DNA from: a virus
DNA length: 49,740 nucleotides
Virus record (IMG/VR): IMGVR_UViG_3300025141_011101
Coordinates: 1 to 49,740 of that record
Reading direction: 5' to 3' (one strand)
The position numbers were made by a program, and so were the translations under genes. A model generated the notes under the pieces. The model was not told the DNA's origin, did no database searches, and saw only the letters and a program-made list of their open reading frames with translations. This document shows, piece after piece, positions 40,157 to 48,386 of this stretch (positions are counted from its first letter, which is position 1; each line of letters begins with the position of its first letter).

Positions 40157-40704
40157 TTCTCCCACTCTTCATATATAAAATTCACCCCATATGGACTTCG
40201 TATATGGGTTGGTCTAAGCGTGCCCTTCTTCTGTGAATGACGACTAGGATCATATTCTGAAGATTCAGCTTCACTGGGTTCAGTTAATCTTTCTTCCTGA
40301 TATTTTTCATATGCCTCAAGATATTCGAAATATGGTCTCTCTTTTTCAATAAATTTAGCTATTACCATTAAGATAGTTTTTAAGAAACTTGTTTCGTCAT
40401 TTTCTGGTATTTTTGCCTCAAGTGAGGCGAAAACGTTCCCGCCTTGTATACTGTCTGGCAATATAACCCCCCTCTTTTGCAAAAATTTAAACAGCTCATT
40501 TTGAGTTACATAGGTCTCCTCTGTAGCAGTGTCTTTGGGGAAAGTTACAATTTTTCTCTTTGAGGGGACAATAACAATATCAATGTCTGAGTGGTCGCGC
40601 ACTATGATATTGCCATCTAATGTTTTTCTAATATTTAAGCTAAGAACGACTTTCTCAGAATCCTGTTCCCCTTCTGGAGTGAAAGTTATTTGTATGTCAG
40701 CCAT
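40153..40704 (-). CDS. Conserved head-region protein, function unknown
   Basis: 183 residues with AAGGAGATC nine bases before the ATG. A beta-type start (DIQITFTPEGEQDSEKVVLSLNIRKTLDGNIIVRDHSDIDIVI) is followed by a helical part and an acidic, Ser/Pro-rich end (RLTEPSEAESSEYDPSRHSQKKGTLRP). It lies between portal-linked and protease-linked genes in the head operon, where phages of this type carry several conserved unnamed proteins. A role in prohead assembly is only inferred from place. Confidence 0.6.
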   Translation of the reverse strand: MADIQITFTPEGEQDSEKVVLSLNIRKTLDGNIIVRDHSDIDIVIVPSKRKIVTFPKDTATEETYVTQNELFKFLQKRGVILPDSIQGGNVFASLEAKIPENDETSFLKTILMVIAKFIEKERPYFEYLEAYEKYQEERLTEPSEAESSEYDPSRHSQKKGTLRPTHIRSPYGVNFIYEEWEK

Positions 40705-41524
40705 CTGTGGAGATCTCCTTGGCTAATTCTTGAACCTTGAGAACACTTTTTATCATATTATCATCTATTTTCTGATCGCCATAGCTTTCCAATAAGTTTA
40801 ATACTTTTTTAGTCTTCTCAAGCATTGTTGAATCTGATTTGACTTCCTGCATTCCTAATGAGTTATCGATAGCTTCTTTCAATCTCCCGACTTCTTCATT
40901 TAAAAAAAGTTTAAATTCAACCTCTTCATCAGCAAGAGAAAAAATATATTGAGTTAATAATTTTCTTTGTTCTTCAAGAAGGCAGCCATACGTTGAGTTA
41001 AATTTATCAATGAATGTTTTATATACCAAATTATCAATTGGCTTCATTTTTTGTGCATCTATTTCTTCCTCGGTCATCATTTTTTGAATTATGCCCCTCT
41101 CCAACATAATTCGCTTTTTCACTGTTAAATCATCACCAAATATTTGAGAAAGTGTTGCCAAGTCTTTATAATTTGAAATAAAATTAGAAAAAACATTTTT
41201 TGAAAGATTTTTATTTATTTTAGTGATAACACTACTTTGTTCTTTATAAATTTCATCACGATTCAAATCACTAAAATAAACTTTTTTAGATTCATGAAGT
41301 ATTTTTTCCGCAGTGTGAAAATCTAATTTTTTACTTTCTAATATATCTTCATACAAATATCGTTCCTTGTAAAGAACGGAGTCTTTCCGGAAATGTTCTT
41401 TAAGAATTGAAAGAATAATATTTTTCTTCTCGTTATTTTTCTTAACAATGTTCTTTGCTAACTCTTTAATCAAAATTTCATATAAGAAAACTGTATTACG
41501 CTTTTTGTTGTGCTTTGTTTTCAT
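40697..41524 (-). CDS. Conserved lysine-rich head-region protein, function unknown
   Basis: 275 residues from the ATG at 41522-41524; the longer frame to 41548 starts with TTG. HNKKRNTVFLYEILIKELAKNIVKKN is an opening I recall in proteins next to portal genes of aquatic T4-like phages. The protein is helical, with many Lys and Glu residues, and has no recognised catalytic motif. It overlaps the end of the portal gene by 29 bases, so coupling to the portal is likely. It may be a core or portal-associated assembly protein. Confidence 0.6.
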   Translation of the reverse strand: MKTKHNKKRNTVFLYEILIKELAKNIVKKNNEKKNIILSILKEHFRKDSVLYKERYLYEDILESKKLDFHTAEKILHESKKVYFSDLNRDEIYKEQSSVITKINKNLSKNVFSNFISNYKDLATLSQIFGDDLTVKKRIMLERGIIQKMMTEEEIDAQKMKPIDNLVYKTFIDKFNSTYGCLLEEQRKLLTQYIFSLADEEVEFKLFLNEEVGRLKEAIDNSLGMQEVKSDSTMLEKTKKVLNLLESYGDQKIDDNMIKSVLKVQELAKEISTDG

Positions 41525-43448
41525 TCTCTTTGGTCTCCAACTGTTCAATTAACATTTTTATTTTGTGATTAGCTTCAAACAATATCTGTTCTTCGTCTGT
41601 ATAATTAGAATCAATATTCTCCGAAATACCTTTTCCGAGACTTGAAAGGCTTGAAAGTTCTGGTACCTTCCAAATATTTCTATTAGTATTGCGAGCAGTC
41701 TCATCCGCCCATAGGCTTTTAAAATATTTTTCTCTCGCACCTCTTGATTGTCGAGGGTGCTTAACTTTCTTATTATACTTCTTCGAACGAGGCGTCTTGT
41801 AGGAGCCATCTGGTCTTACTTTGATTTCCTCTTCATCTCTTTTCCCGGGGGCTGATAAAAGAGTTCCCTCTTCTCCGGCTTCTTCCTCTCCCCCTAGTTC
41901 CTCTTCTGCTCCTAGTTCTTCTTCTGCTCCTAGTTCTTCGCCGGGGAACTCTTCGCCTCCCAGAGCGCCTAAGCCGCCTTCGGCTCCCATCAACTCTTCG
42001 CCCTCTGCAACAGCATCAAGGGCAGTCTGAATTTTTCTATCATAAAAAAGCTCCCTTTGATTACGAAGAAATTCTTCTTCAGATAAATCAAAAACATGTT
42101 CAGCAACCCAACGCTTACTAAAGAAACCCTCCGTTGCGGCAGAAGCTGTTTCAAATTTAGTTCGCCAAGTTTCAAGCTCCTGAAGTTCTGCAATCTTAGA
42201 AGGATTGTTAAGCTTTAATTTAAAAGAAACCAAATCAGATCCACGATATCCCAACGAATATAAATGAATTACTCCAACTTTTTCAAGTTCCGAAACTATA
42301 ACTCTTTGTAATCTCTGAACTGTTCTAGCAAATCTAATATCTTTTTGAGCCAGTGTTGTCTTGTCCTCTTCTGCTCCTTCGCCTCTCGCAAGATAGGATT
42401 GTGGAACTTTAAGAGCAGAAAACAATTTATCTCTCAAATACTTAACATCGTCAATATCTCCAGTATATGTTCCACCGGGTAAAGTTTCAATTTTTGATGA
42501 TAGCCCGCCTCGAACTGGAATGAAATAATCTTCCTCCACCGAGAGTGGATTATATCTTAAATCAACCTTGCCCGTTGAAGGATCAACGACTTGGTTACGC
42601 TTCATTTGAGTCATGACTTTTTGCATATATTGTTCCACATCTTGTGGGGGAATGTTTCCCGTATCAATATAAAATACTCGTCGCTCTGGTGATCGAACAA
42701 TGCGATAAGCCATCATTGCATCTTCTAACAGGGTTAACTGCCTCCAAATACGACGGGCTGGCTCCAGAACTGATGTTCCATACGGAGCAAATTTATCATT
42801 CCCCAAAATACGAAAATGGGCAACTTGCCAGTTTTCAAAAGTTATGCCACCCGAATTCCATTGGAATTGGACATAATTGGGGTTTGTTTGATCTTCTCCT
42901 TCAATTCTTTCCATTTGGTTGTAAGGAAGGCCAATCACATTTTTTACACCAAAACCGTCCTCAATATCAACATATAAAAATAAATCACCATACTTACACA
43001 TTGTGCGAGACCAGCCGAAAAGATTAAATTCAATATTTATAACATTGTGATATAAAGAATCTAAAACACTTTTTATTTCCTCATTTGGGCAATCGATTCC
43101 CAAAAGAGGTGAGAGGTCAGAAGAAGTCGTCATCTCATCCGCGTATATATCAAGAGCAGACGCAATCTCTGGTGTGTATTCCATTTGGTCAAAATCGGCA
43201 TATCTCTCAACGCGATTCTGAGAAGAAATAACATTTGTCGACAAGTTCTCGAATGGTTTGTGCGCGTTGCGCTTAAATTGTTGCCCACTTAATGATTTAA
43301 AAGATTTAGAAAATTTATCCAGTTGGTTCCGACGATACTTACGAATTGTTTGACTTCGATAATCAATAATTGGACCAGAGAATAACCTAGTTAATCTTTT
43401 AAATAATTCTGAATTTGGATTTTTGGGATTTTTAGTTTTAGCTGCCAT
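41496..43448 (-). CDS. Portal protein (gp20-like)
   Basis: 650 residues. RYADFDQMEYTPEIASALDIYADEMTT, then FGWSRTMCKYGDLFLYVDIEDG, VAHFRILGNDKFAPYGTSVLEPARRIWRQLTLLEDAMMAYRIVRSPERRVFYIDTGNIPP and YFIPVRGGLSSKIETLPGG are the gp20 core. VPQSYLARGEGAEEDKTTLAQKDIRFARTVQRLQ precedes the clip region. A low-complexity insert of Glu/Gly repeats (GEELGAEEELGAEEELGGEEEAGEEG, residues about 500-530) and a basic tail follow, longer than T4. It forms the 12-mer gate for DNA at one vertex. It lies between terminase and the head genes. Confidence 0.93.
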   Translation of the reverse strand: MAAKTKNPKNPNSELFKRLTRLFSGPIIDYRSQTIRKYRRNQLDKFSKSFKSLSGQQFKRNAHKPFENLSTNVISSQNRVERYADFDQMEYTPEIASALDIYADEMTTSSDLSPLLGIDCPNEEIKSVLDSLYHNVINIEFNLFGWSRTMCKYGDLFLYVDIEDGFGVKNVIGLPYNQMERIEGEDQTNPNYVQFQWNSGGITFENWQVAHFRILGNDKFAPYGTSVLEPARRIWRQLTLLEDAMMAYRIVRSPERRVFYIDTGNIPPQDVEQYMQKVMTQMKRNQVVDPSTGKVDLRYNPLSVEEDYFIPVRGGLSSKIETLPGGTYTGDIDDVKYLRDKLFSALKVPQSYLARGEGAEEDKTTLAQKDIRFARTVQRLQRVIVSELEKVGVIHLYSLGYRGSDLVSFKLKLNNPSKIAELQELETWRTKFETASAATEGFFSKRWVAEHVFDLSEEEFLRNQRELFYDRKIQTALDAVAEGEELMGAEGGLGALGGEEFPGEELGAEEELGAEEELGGEEEAGEEGTLLSAPGKRDEEEIKVRPDGSYKTPRSKKYNKKVKHPRQSRGAREKYFKSLWADETARNTNRNIWKVPELSSLSSLGKGISENIDSNYTDEEQILFEANHKIKMLIEQLETKENENKAQQKA

Positions 43449-43451
43449 TTT

Positions 43452-45026
43452 TTAACCTTTGTAAAGCCATGCGTATTGCTGTATTTCTCTTATTTCCTTA
43501 ATATTCTTTTCTGGTCTAAAGCCTTTCATGCCTGATATTTTAGTATCCATTACCGAGTTTTCTTTAAAAATAGAATCTATAAATGCTTTTTTATATTCAA
43601 CGTCCTTCTGATTTAAAGTCAAAGCCGTATCACGAACCCAACAAGCTATAGCAAAAGCCATTACGAGATCGTCATTATATCCCCGCATTGCCTCTGGTTT
43701 GTTGCTGTTCCACACAAATGTCTTTAATTCATTATGGAGTCGCGAAGAATATATCCTAATTATGCCGTTCCTGATAAATTCTTCCATTTTTGCTATAATC
43801 ATTGGTCGAGTTTTTCCAGAGGTTGTAAAACCCGGCACACAATCAGAGCGAGCTTCTGCCACATACTGTTCAACAAACTCGTGTGTTGATTTCACTGAGT
43901 GGTAAACATTTGAATATCCGAGTTCTTTTACTTTTTCTATTACTGTGTATCCAATGTTATTATTTTCCACGACCACCATACAGTCCCCATACTGCTTTCC
44001 AATTTCAACTAGGAAAGGAGCATAGATATCTGGGGCTGGCTTGCCTTGGTATTCAGCTACAATCTCCATTGTATTTAGATTAAAGACATGGAAAACAGAA
44101 TAATCTTTTCCATCACCTCGGGCGACGTCTGCTGATAGAAGATAAGAACAAGACGGATCGCGCTCTTTCCAGACCCACAATCCTCGATCAAAGCCGGTTC
44201 TATATTCTGGTTCGCAAACCATTTGTTGTATCTTATTCATATCGTCCGGATGAATTACAGTTTCACCAGACATATTAAAGTTACACTCAAATTCTTGTGC
44301 AATTTGCCTTCGTGATAAGTTTCTTGTTTCTTTCTCGAACCATTCCCGATCTCTGTCTGGATGCAAGTCCCACATTAACCTTACAGAGTGAAAATCGTTT
44401 GCTTGTGATTCAGCCTCTACATAAGTTTGATGGAACCAGTTTCCAACGCCATTTGGGGTTGAAGCAACAATGCAACGACCACCAGTTGAAATTGTAGGAT
44501 AAAGACCGGTCCATAGTTCGTCCAACCCTTCGACGTGGGCTGCCTCATCAATTACAAGAAGAGATAAGGCTTCTGATCGTCCAGCATCGCCGGAAGTTGA
44601 AGTGGCTTTGATCTGTGAGCCGTTTGATAATTCAAATGAGCTTCTGTTATCAACAGAAATGTTTGCTATTTGTATCCATTCAGGCAAGGTTTTAATAATG
44701 GCTTTCACTTTTTTAACCAAATTTGATGCTGTCTGGAACTTTGTCGCCATCACGAGAATGTTTTTGTCGCGATGAAACATCATTAGCCAAGAGATATATG
44801 CACCAATTATTGTAGAAATACCCATCTGACGGGCTTTTAAAATAATGCTAAAACGATAATCATTGAAATCCTCTAAAAGATCTTTCTGAAAATCGTAAGT
44901 TCTGAAAGGGATCAAGCCATGTATGGGGTGAGAAATTTTAGCGTAATTATTTATGAAGTAAAAAGGATCTTTACCAGATTTGATAATCTCCTGAACTACC
45001 TGCTTTTTGGATAATTGGTGACTCAT
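43452..45026 (-). CDS. Terminase large subunit (gp17-like)
   Basis: 524 residues. The ATPase has LKARQMGIST (63-72) as a variant Walker A, SLLVIDEAAHVE (155-166) with Walker B and catalytic Glu (D160/E161), and CIVASTPNG as the coupling motif. The nuclease half starts with LSADVARGDGKDYSVFHVF (D300), followed by VVENNNIGYTVIEKVKELGY with a second acidic site and NDDLVMAFAIACW with a third. It cuts concatemeric DNA and drives it into the prohead. No small terminase subunit is certain; the two genes upstream (45047-45967) are candidates. Confidence 0.93.
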   Translation of the reverse strand: MSHQLSKKQVVQEIIKSGKDPFYFINNYAKISHPIHGLIPFRTYDFQKDLLEDFNDYRFSIILKARQMGISTIIGAYISWLMMFHRDKNILVMATKFQTASNLVKKVKAIIKTLPEWIQIANISVDNRSSFELSNGSQIKATSTSGDAGRSEALSLLVIDEAAHVEGLDELWTGLYPTISTGGRCIVASTPNGVGNWFHQTYVEAESQANDFHSVRLMWDLHPDRDREWFEKETRNLSRRQIAQEFECNFNMSGETVIHPDDMNKIQQMVCEPEYRTGFDRGLWVWKERDPSCSYLLSADVARGDGKDYSVFHVFNLNTMEIVAEYQGKPAPDIYAPFLVEIGKQYGDCMVVVENNNIGYTVIEKVKELGYSNVYHSVKSTHEFVEQYVAEARSDCVPGFTTSGKTRPMIIAKMEEFIRNGIIRIYSSRLHNELKTFVWNSNKPEAMRGYNDDLVMAFAIACWVRDTALTLNQKDVEYKKAFIDSIFKENSVMDTKISGMKGFRPEKNIKEIREIQQYAWLYKG

Positions 45027-45046
45027 TCATTTTCCGATCTTTTAAC

Positions 45047-45568
45047 TTATTTAGCTGTGTCGTTTTTGCCAAGAGAAAGCCAATTTTTGAAAGAATCTTT
45101 CAAGCGCTCCTCACTTGCTTCTGCAACAGGCTTCACATCATCAATTCCACCAATCTTATACCATCTATAGGCTTGAACCCAAGAGCGAATTCTTGAAGTA
45201 CTCTGAACAATAGCTTCCATTTCACCATCTTCAGTCAAGGTCAAAGTATCGCCAGTAACCTTTTTGTATTCTTTTTTTAGAAATTTAACAACATCATTGA
45301 TGGTATTCTCAAGGTTAGATTCAAATTGATTATCGTGAACTTCTTTAAGGTGAACTTCGGAATGGTAATTGACACAGAGTTTATTGCCCTGAATTTTTAC
45401 CTTGAAACCATCAATTACTCGCTTATCGATAATTGGATCCCCCTCTTCCCTTTTCAAACCAAAACTATGGGCTTCTCCGTCGTCCGTATAGTCTTCCTTA
45501 TGCCCCCCATCATATGCATAGACAAGTGCTTGGGAAATTCCTCTAATGATTTCTAATGTCGTTGCCAT
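45047..45568 (-). CDS. Conserved protein before terminase, function unknown
   Basis: 173 residues with AAGGAG upstream of the ATG. MATTLEIIRGISQALVYAYDGGH, then GLKREEGDPIIDKRVIDGFKVKIQGNKLCVNYHSE and NTINDVVKFLKKEYKKVTGDTLTL is a conserved pattern in aquatic T4-like phages, in my recollection always unnamed. Its place directly before the large terminase gene would fit a small terminase, but the sequence does not show a helix-turn-helix pattern I can point to. Confidence 0.6.
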   Translation of the reverse strand: MATTLEIIRGISQALVYAYDGGHKEDYTDDGEAHSFGLKREEGDPIIDKRVIDGFKVKIQGNKLCVNYHSEVHLKEVHDNQFESNLENTINDVVKFLKKEYKKVTGDTLTLTEDGEMEAIVQSTSRIRSWVQAYRWYKIGGIDDVKPVAEASEERLKDSFKNWLSLGKNDTAK

Positions 45569-45574
45569 AAAATT

Positions 45575-45967
45575 TTAATCTCCTTGTGGTCTCCATCCAG
45601 ATTGCCATCGTTCTTCCCGGTCTTCAACGTGCTGAATATAACACTTGAAGCAGCAATTAAATTTATTCATATAGACATCATCTTGTGCGTTAAATGAATA
45701 AATACTACAAACTGGACAAGATCGATCATTCTTCTTATTAAGTAGTTTCTTAGAAACAAAAATTCCATCTACTTCTACTTTCTCGGATTTCTCATCAAGT
45801 TTCTGTTGACGTATATAAAAATCTTTAATTTGTTTCAGATATTCTTTTTCTTTTTCTGGCGTCCAGTTTGCTTTTGGATTCTGGATTGTTTCATAGCCAT
45901 ATTTCTTTTTTATGGCTTTCTCCACTTTAACAATATAGTGAGGATCTTTGTATTGTTTTAGTGGCAT
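45575..45967 (-). CDS. Zinc-ribbon protein
   Basis: 130 residues. The C-terminal part has CPVCSIYS and NCCFKCYIQHVEDREERW, two CxxC pairs about 26 residues apart that should bind one zinc. The N-terminal half is Lys-rich and helical. It overlaps the nucleotidyltransferase gene by one base (TAATG) and precedes the pre-terminase gene. A nucleic-acid-binding helper of packaging is plausible; the function is not known to me. Confidence 0.65.
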   Translation of the reverse strand: MPLKQYKDPHYIVKVEKAIKKKYGYETIQNPKANWTPEKEKEYLKQIKDFYIRQQKLDEKSEKVEVDGIFVSKKLLNKKNDRSCPVCSIYSFNAQDDVYMNKFNCCFKCYIQHVEDREERWQSGWRPQGD

Positions 45968-46758
45968 TATCTTATCGTTAATCTAATTTTTTTGTCTGCT
46001 TCAGAGTTCAGAGACATCATATTATCATACGAATCAACTCTAAAATCTGAAAGGTTTCCTAAATACCCATTTCTTCGCAAAACTTTGAAGGCTAGGTTTT
46101 CTGGGGAATATTCACCTCCTGTCTCCAGACCACATTTTCTAAACCTTCTTATTTTGTCTCTTATTCTTTTTGACTCTTCGTATGCTTGCTCGTAAGAGCC
46201 TTCTTGGTACATTTTTTCGACTTCATCAATCATATCCATTAGACATTGTGCTTTCTGAGAAATAAGTTTCTCATCGACTGTAACCTCTCTATAGGATGGC
46301 TCTACGTTCCATTCATCTCTCAAGACAGAGTACACGCCTGTAGATGTATGGGGTTCCTCTGCATCTTGACCATAAATTTCCACTTCATGACCTTTGATAG
46401 TGATATCGTGCGTTCGATTCCAATTACCGGATTTAGCTCTAAAGAAGTCACCAACAAGCTCAACATTCTCATCGACATCACCAAAGTGAACCAAGATATG
46501 CAAATCAACATCGGACATGTTTGTCCAGTTGTAATTGGCGATTGAGCCTGTGACTATTACATCAACAATCTCAACATCTTTTAAGCCCAGACCTTCCCAA
46601 AAATCATTAGCAATTTGTAATAATTTTTTTGTAATATTGGAACGAAGCTTGCCCTCTTTCCATATACTTTGTTTTAATTGTTTTTTAAGCTCAAAGGTTG
46701 AAAAGTCAAAGTTTTTTAACTCTTCCAGATATTTTCGCCAAGTTTCATTTAAATTCAT
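45967..46758 (-). CDS. Nucleotidyltransferase-fold protein (Pol beta superfamily)
   Basis: 263 residues. VDVIVTGSIANYNWTNMSDVDLHILV (66-90) carries the GS (71-72) and DxD (D83, D85) motifs that bind nucleotide and metal; HDITIKGHEVEIYGQD follows with a possible third acidic position (near 127). The C-terminal half is helical. These enzymes add NMP groups to proteins, RNA or small molecules, and some are toxins; which applies here cannot be read. It has a GAGGG ribosome site and a late-type motif 16 bases upstream. Confidence 0.8.
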   Translation of the reverse strand: MNLNETWRKYLEELKNFDFSTFELKKQLKQSIWKEGKLRSNITKKLLQIANDFWEGLGLKDVEIVDVIVTGSIANYNWTNMSDVDLHILVHFGDVDENVELVGDFFRAKSGNWNRTHDITIKGHEVEIYGQDAEEPHTSTGVYSVLRDEWNVEPSYREVTVDEKLISQKAQCLMDMIDEVEKMYQEGSYEQAYEESKRIRDKIRRFRKCGLETGGEYSPENLAFKVLRRNGYLGNLSDFRVDSYDNMMSLNSEADKKIRLTIR

Positions 46759-46773
46759 AAATTTGCCCTCAAC

Positions 46774-46782
46774 ATAAATAGT
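46774..46782 (-). promoter_or_regulatory. Late-type motif before the nucleotidyltransferase gene
   Basis: Minus strand ACTATTTAT in the 24-base gap between Nudix and nucleotidyltransferase genes, closer to the ATG than elsewhere. Confidence 0.3.
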
Positions 46783-47175
46783 TTAAGAATTGGTTAAAAA
46801 AGAATTTTTAATCATTTCAATTTCACTTGGCTCAAGTGTCACATCGTATTCATCCAAATCTTCCAATTCAAGCCAAATATACTTCTCGTGTTCCCAGCTT
46901 AACTTAACATCTCCAGAAAACTTATCCGTAGTATAGAACCAAACTTCACCGAAGTCTCGCTTAACTTTAGCCATTAAAAAATGTAAATCTTCCTTATTTA
47001 TTGCCAGCCCTGTTTCTTCAAATGTTTCTCTGACAGCGGTGTCTTTTATGGCTTCACCTTCGTCGGCAATGCCTCCGGGGGGTCCCCAGTGACCGGTCTT
47101 CCAACCAGCACTTCTCAGTAAAAGAAGAATTTTTCCATTATCATTAATAATAACATTGGCTGCTCGATTTGACAT
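46783..47175 (-). CDS. Nudix hydrolase
   Basis: 130 residues with a complete Nudix box: G35, E41, R49-E50, E53-E54 and G56 in GGIADEGEAIKDTAVRETFEETGL. The GHWGPPGG entry and LEELDEYDVT-like exit are normal for small MutT-type enzymes. Substrates in this family range from oxidised nucleotides to dinucleoside polyphosphates or capped RNA, so the activity is open. It has AGGAAT upstream of the ATG and lies between the lysis-like genes and the terminase block. Confidence 0.9.
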   Translation of the reverse strand: MSNRAANVIINDNGKILLLLRSAGWKTGHWGPPGGIADEGEAIKDTAVRETFEETGLAINKEDLHFLMAKVKRDFGEVWFYTTDKFSGDVKLSWEHEKYIWLELEDLDEYDVTLEPSEIEMIKNSFLTNS

Positions 47176-47183
47176 TTTTATTC

Positions 47184-47630
47184 CTATTCTATTTCGTTAA
47201 TTGCGAAGGCAATCGCAATTGTTGTGGCAACACCGAGAATCACGCCGCCTGTGAACCAGACAGTGCTGAAGTCTCTATGGTCAGCTTCTATGGCAATCTC
47301 AGTCAATCTTTCAATCTCCTGATCCTTAATATCCATAATGGTGTTGTATCTTTCTTGCAACGCTTCCAAACTTGCTGTTGTGGAATCAACTACCAAGTCG
47401 CACATCGCTGTCTGGCGATCTTCTGCGTATTCAATTCGTAGTTCGCATTCTGTTTCGCTTGCTTCTTTCTCGGCAAGCATTTGGGCAACTGCTGAAGGGT
47501 TTAGAAGGGTTCCAGAGAATGGAGCAGTCTGCCCTTCAATGATATCTGTTATAATTGGTTCCACCTCTTGTGCCAGCGCTAAAGGCTGGATCACAAGAAG
47601 GGAGACCAAAAGAAAAATCAGGGATCTCAC
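47184..47630 (-). CDS. Secreted/anchored protein, possible spanin-like lysis protein
   Basis: 148 residues from a GTG with AGGA upstream. The start MRSLIFLLVSLLVIQPLALAQEVEP is a signal peptide with an ALA cleavage site. A periplasmic part with two Cys (TECELR, AMCDLVV) and helical coiled-coil stretches follows, then a hydrophobic C-terminal helix (FTGGVILGVATTIAIAFAINEIE). A periplasmic coiled coil held at both membranes fits a spanin, but I know no exact family. It precedes the Nudix gene. Confidence 0.6.
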   Translation of the reverse strand: MRSLIFLLVSLLVIQPLALAQEVEPIITDIIEGQTAPFSGTLLNPSAVAQMLAEKEASETECELRIEYAEDRQTAMCDLVVDSTTASLEALQERYNTIMDIKDQEIERLTEIAIEADHRDFSTVWFTGGVILGVATTIAIAFAINEIE

Positions 47631-47651
47631 TTTCTTTATCCTAGTTTACTA

Positions 47652-47879
47652 TTATTGTTTGCCATAGATAGAAGCTAGTACCCAGATAGCTACCAAGCCA
47701 ACTAGTCCTTGACTTCCAAGCTGATTAGTAATGTCTATCACACTACCGACGACATCAATGCCCAAAAAGGGAACTGCTGCTCCAAATAAAACTTGTAACA
47801 CTACACCTGTGCAGATGAGTGACAGACCGAATTCTGTAATTGCGCCTAAATATTCTTTTGCTGTTTTTAAGTATTTCAT
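47652..47879 (-). CDS. Holin-like small membrane protein
   Basis: 75 residues with two hydrophobic segments: ITEFGLSLICTGVVLQVLFGAAVPFLGI and GLVGLVAIWVLASIYG, and a short basic start (MKYLKTAKEYLG). Size and topology fit a class II holin. It has the strongest sigma70 promoter in the window and AAAGGAG before the ATG, so it may be expressed independently. Confidence 0.6.
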   Translation of the reverse strand: MKYLKTAKEYLGAITEFGLSLICTGVVLQVLFGAAVPFLGIDVVGSVIDITNQLGSQGLVGLVAIWVLASIYGKQ

Positions 47880-47915
47880 TATATAATCTCCTTTAGATAT
47901 ATTTTTTATTATTAT

Positions 47916-47944
47916 ATTATAACTGATTTATTATTATTTGTTAA
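47916..47944 (-). promoter_or_regulatory. Sigma70 promoter before the holin-like gene
   Basis: Minus strand: TTAACA (47944-47939), 17-base spacer, perfect TATAAT (47921-47916). Start expected near 47909, about 30 bases before the ATG. Confidence 0.75.
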
Positions 47945-47956
47945 AGAAAGTGAGAA

Positions 47957-48385
47957 TTAATCTCCTGATTTTTTCTGCCAGTCCCGTGATATCTTATCAT
48001 CCTTGATGGGTCCACCGGCAGCCCATGTGTAACACGATCTTGCCGAATGACACTTAAAGTGATGCATCCAGCAATATCCTAAGTAGCCCTCCGTATCCTC
48101 AATCGGCTCAGAAACTGGTCCGGGCATACATTCTTTCATTCTGGGAGAGATGTCAAAAGCGATACAGTTGCCACATCGAGACTCCTCTGCGACATCTACA
48201 GTTGTGTTCCAATGTTCTGCTGCATGGTCCCAATATTCCTCGTCTGCCAAGTTTAACGGACCATACTGAATATGCTCTGCCTCTATCGCAGCATCTCTAT
48301 TTTTAGTATTAAGTTCCAGATCCTGTGTCGGCTCTGGACAATCATACGATTTTGTTTCTGGATTTAGAGTTATTTTTATTTTCAC
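47957..48385 (-). CDS. Cysteine-rich, HiPIP-like protein
   Basis: 142 residues from a GTG at 48385. The core SRCGNCIAFDISPRMKEC then GYLGYCWMHHFKCHSARSC shows CxxC, a lone Cys and a GYC-W/F pattern as in high-potential iron-sulphur proteins (CxxC...C...GWCxxW), with two further Cys that could form another metal site or disulphide. A conserved NTKNRDAAIEAEHIQYGPLNL start precedes it. I recall closely similar sequences as common unnamed proteins in marine phages. A small Fe-S or zinc protein is likely; redox function is unproven. Confidence 0.6.
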   Translation of the reverse strand: MKIKITLNPETKSYDCPEPTQDLELNTKNRDAAIEAEHIQYGPLNLADEEYWDHAAEHWNTTVDVAEESRCGNCIAFDISPRMKECMPGPVSEPIEDTEGYLGYCWMHHFKCHSARSCYTWAAGGPIKDDKISRDWQKKSGD

Positions 48386-48386
48386 T

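Noticed and set aside
45047-45967. Small terminase subunit for one of the two genes before the large terminase
   Set aside because: Position suggests it, but neither protein shows a helix-turn-helix or coiled-coil pattern I can defend, so both are left unnamed.
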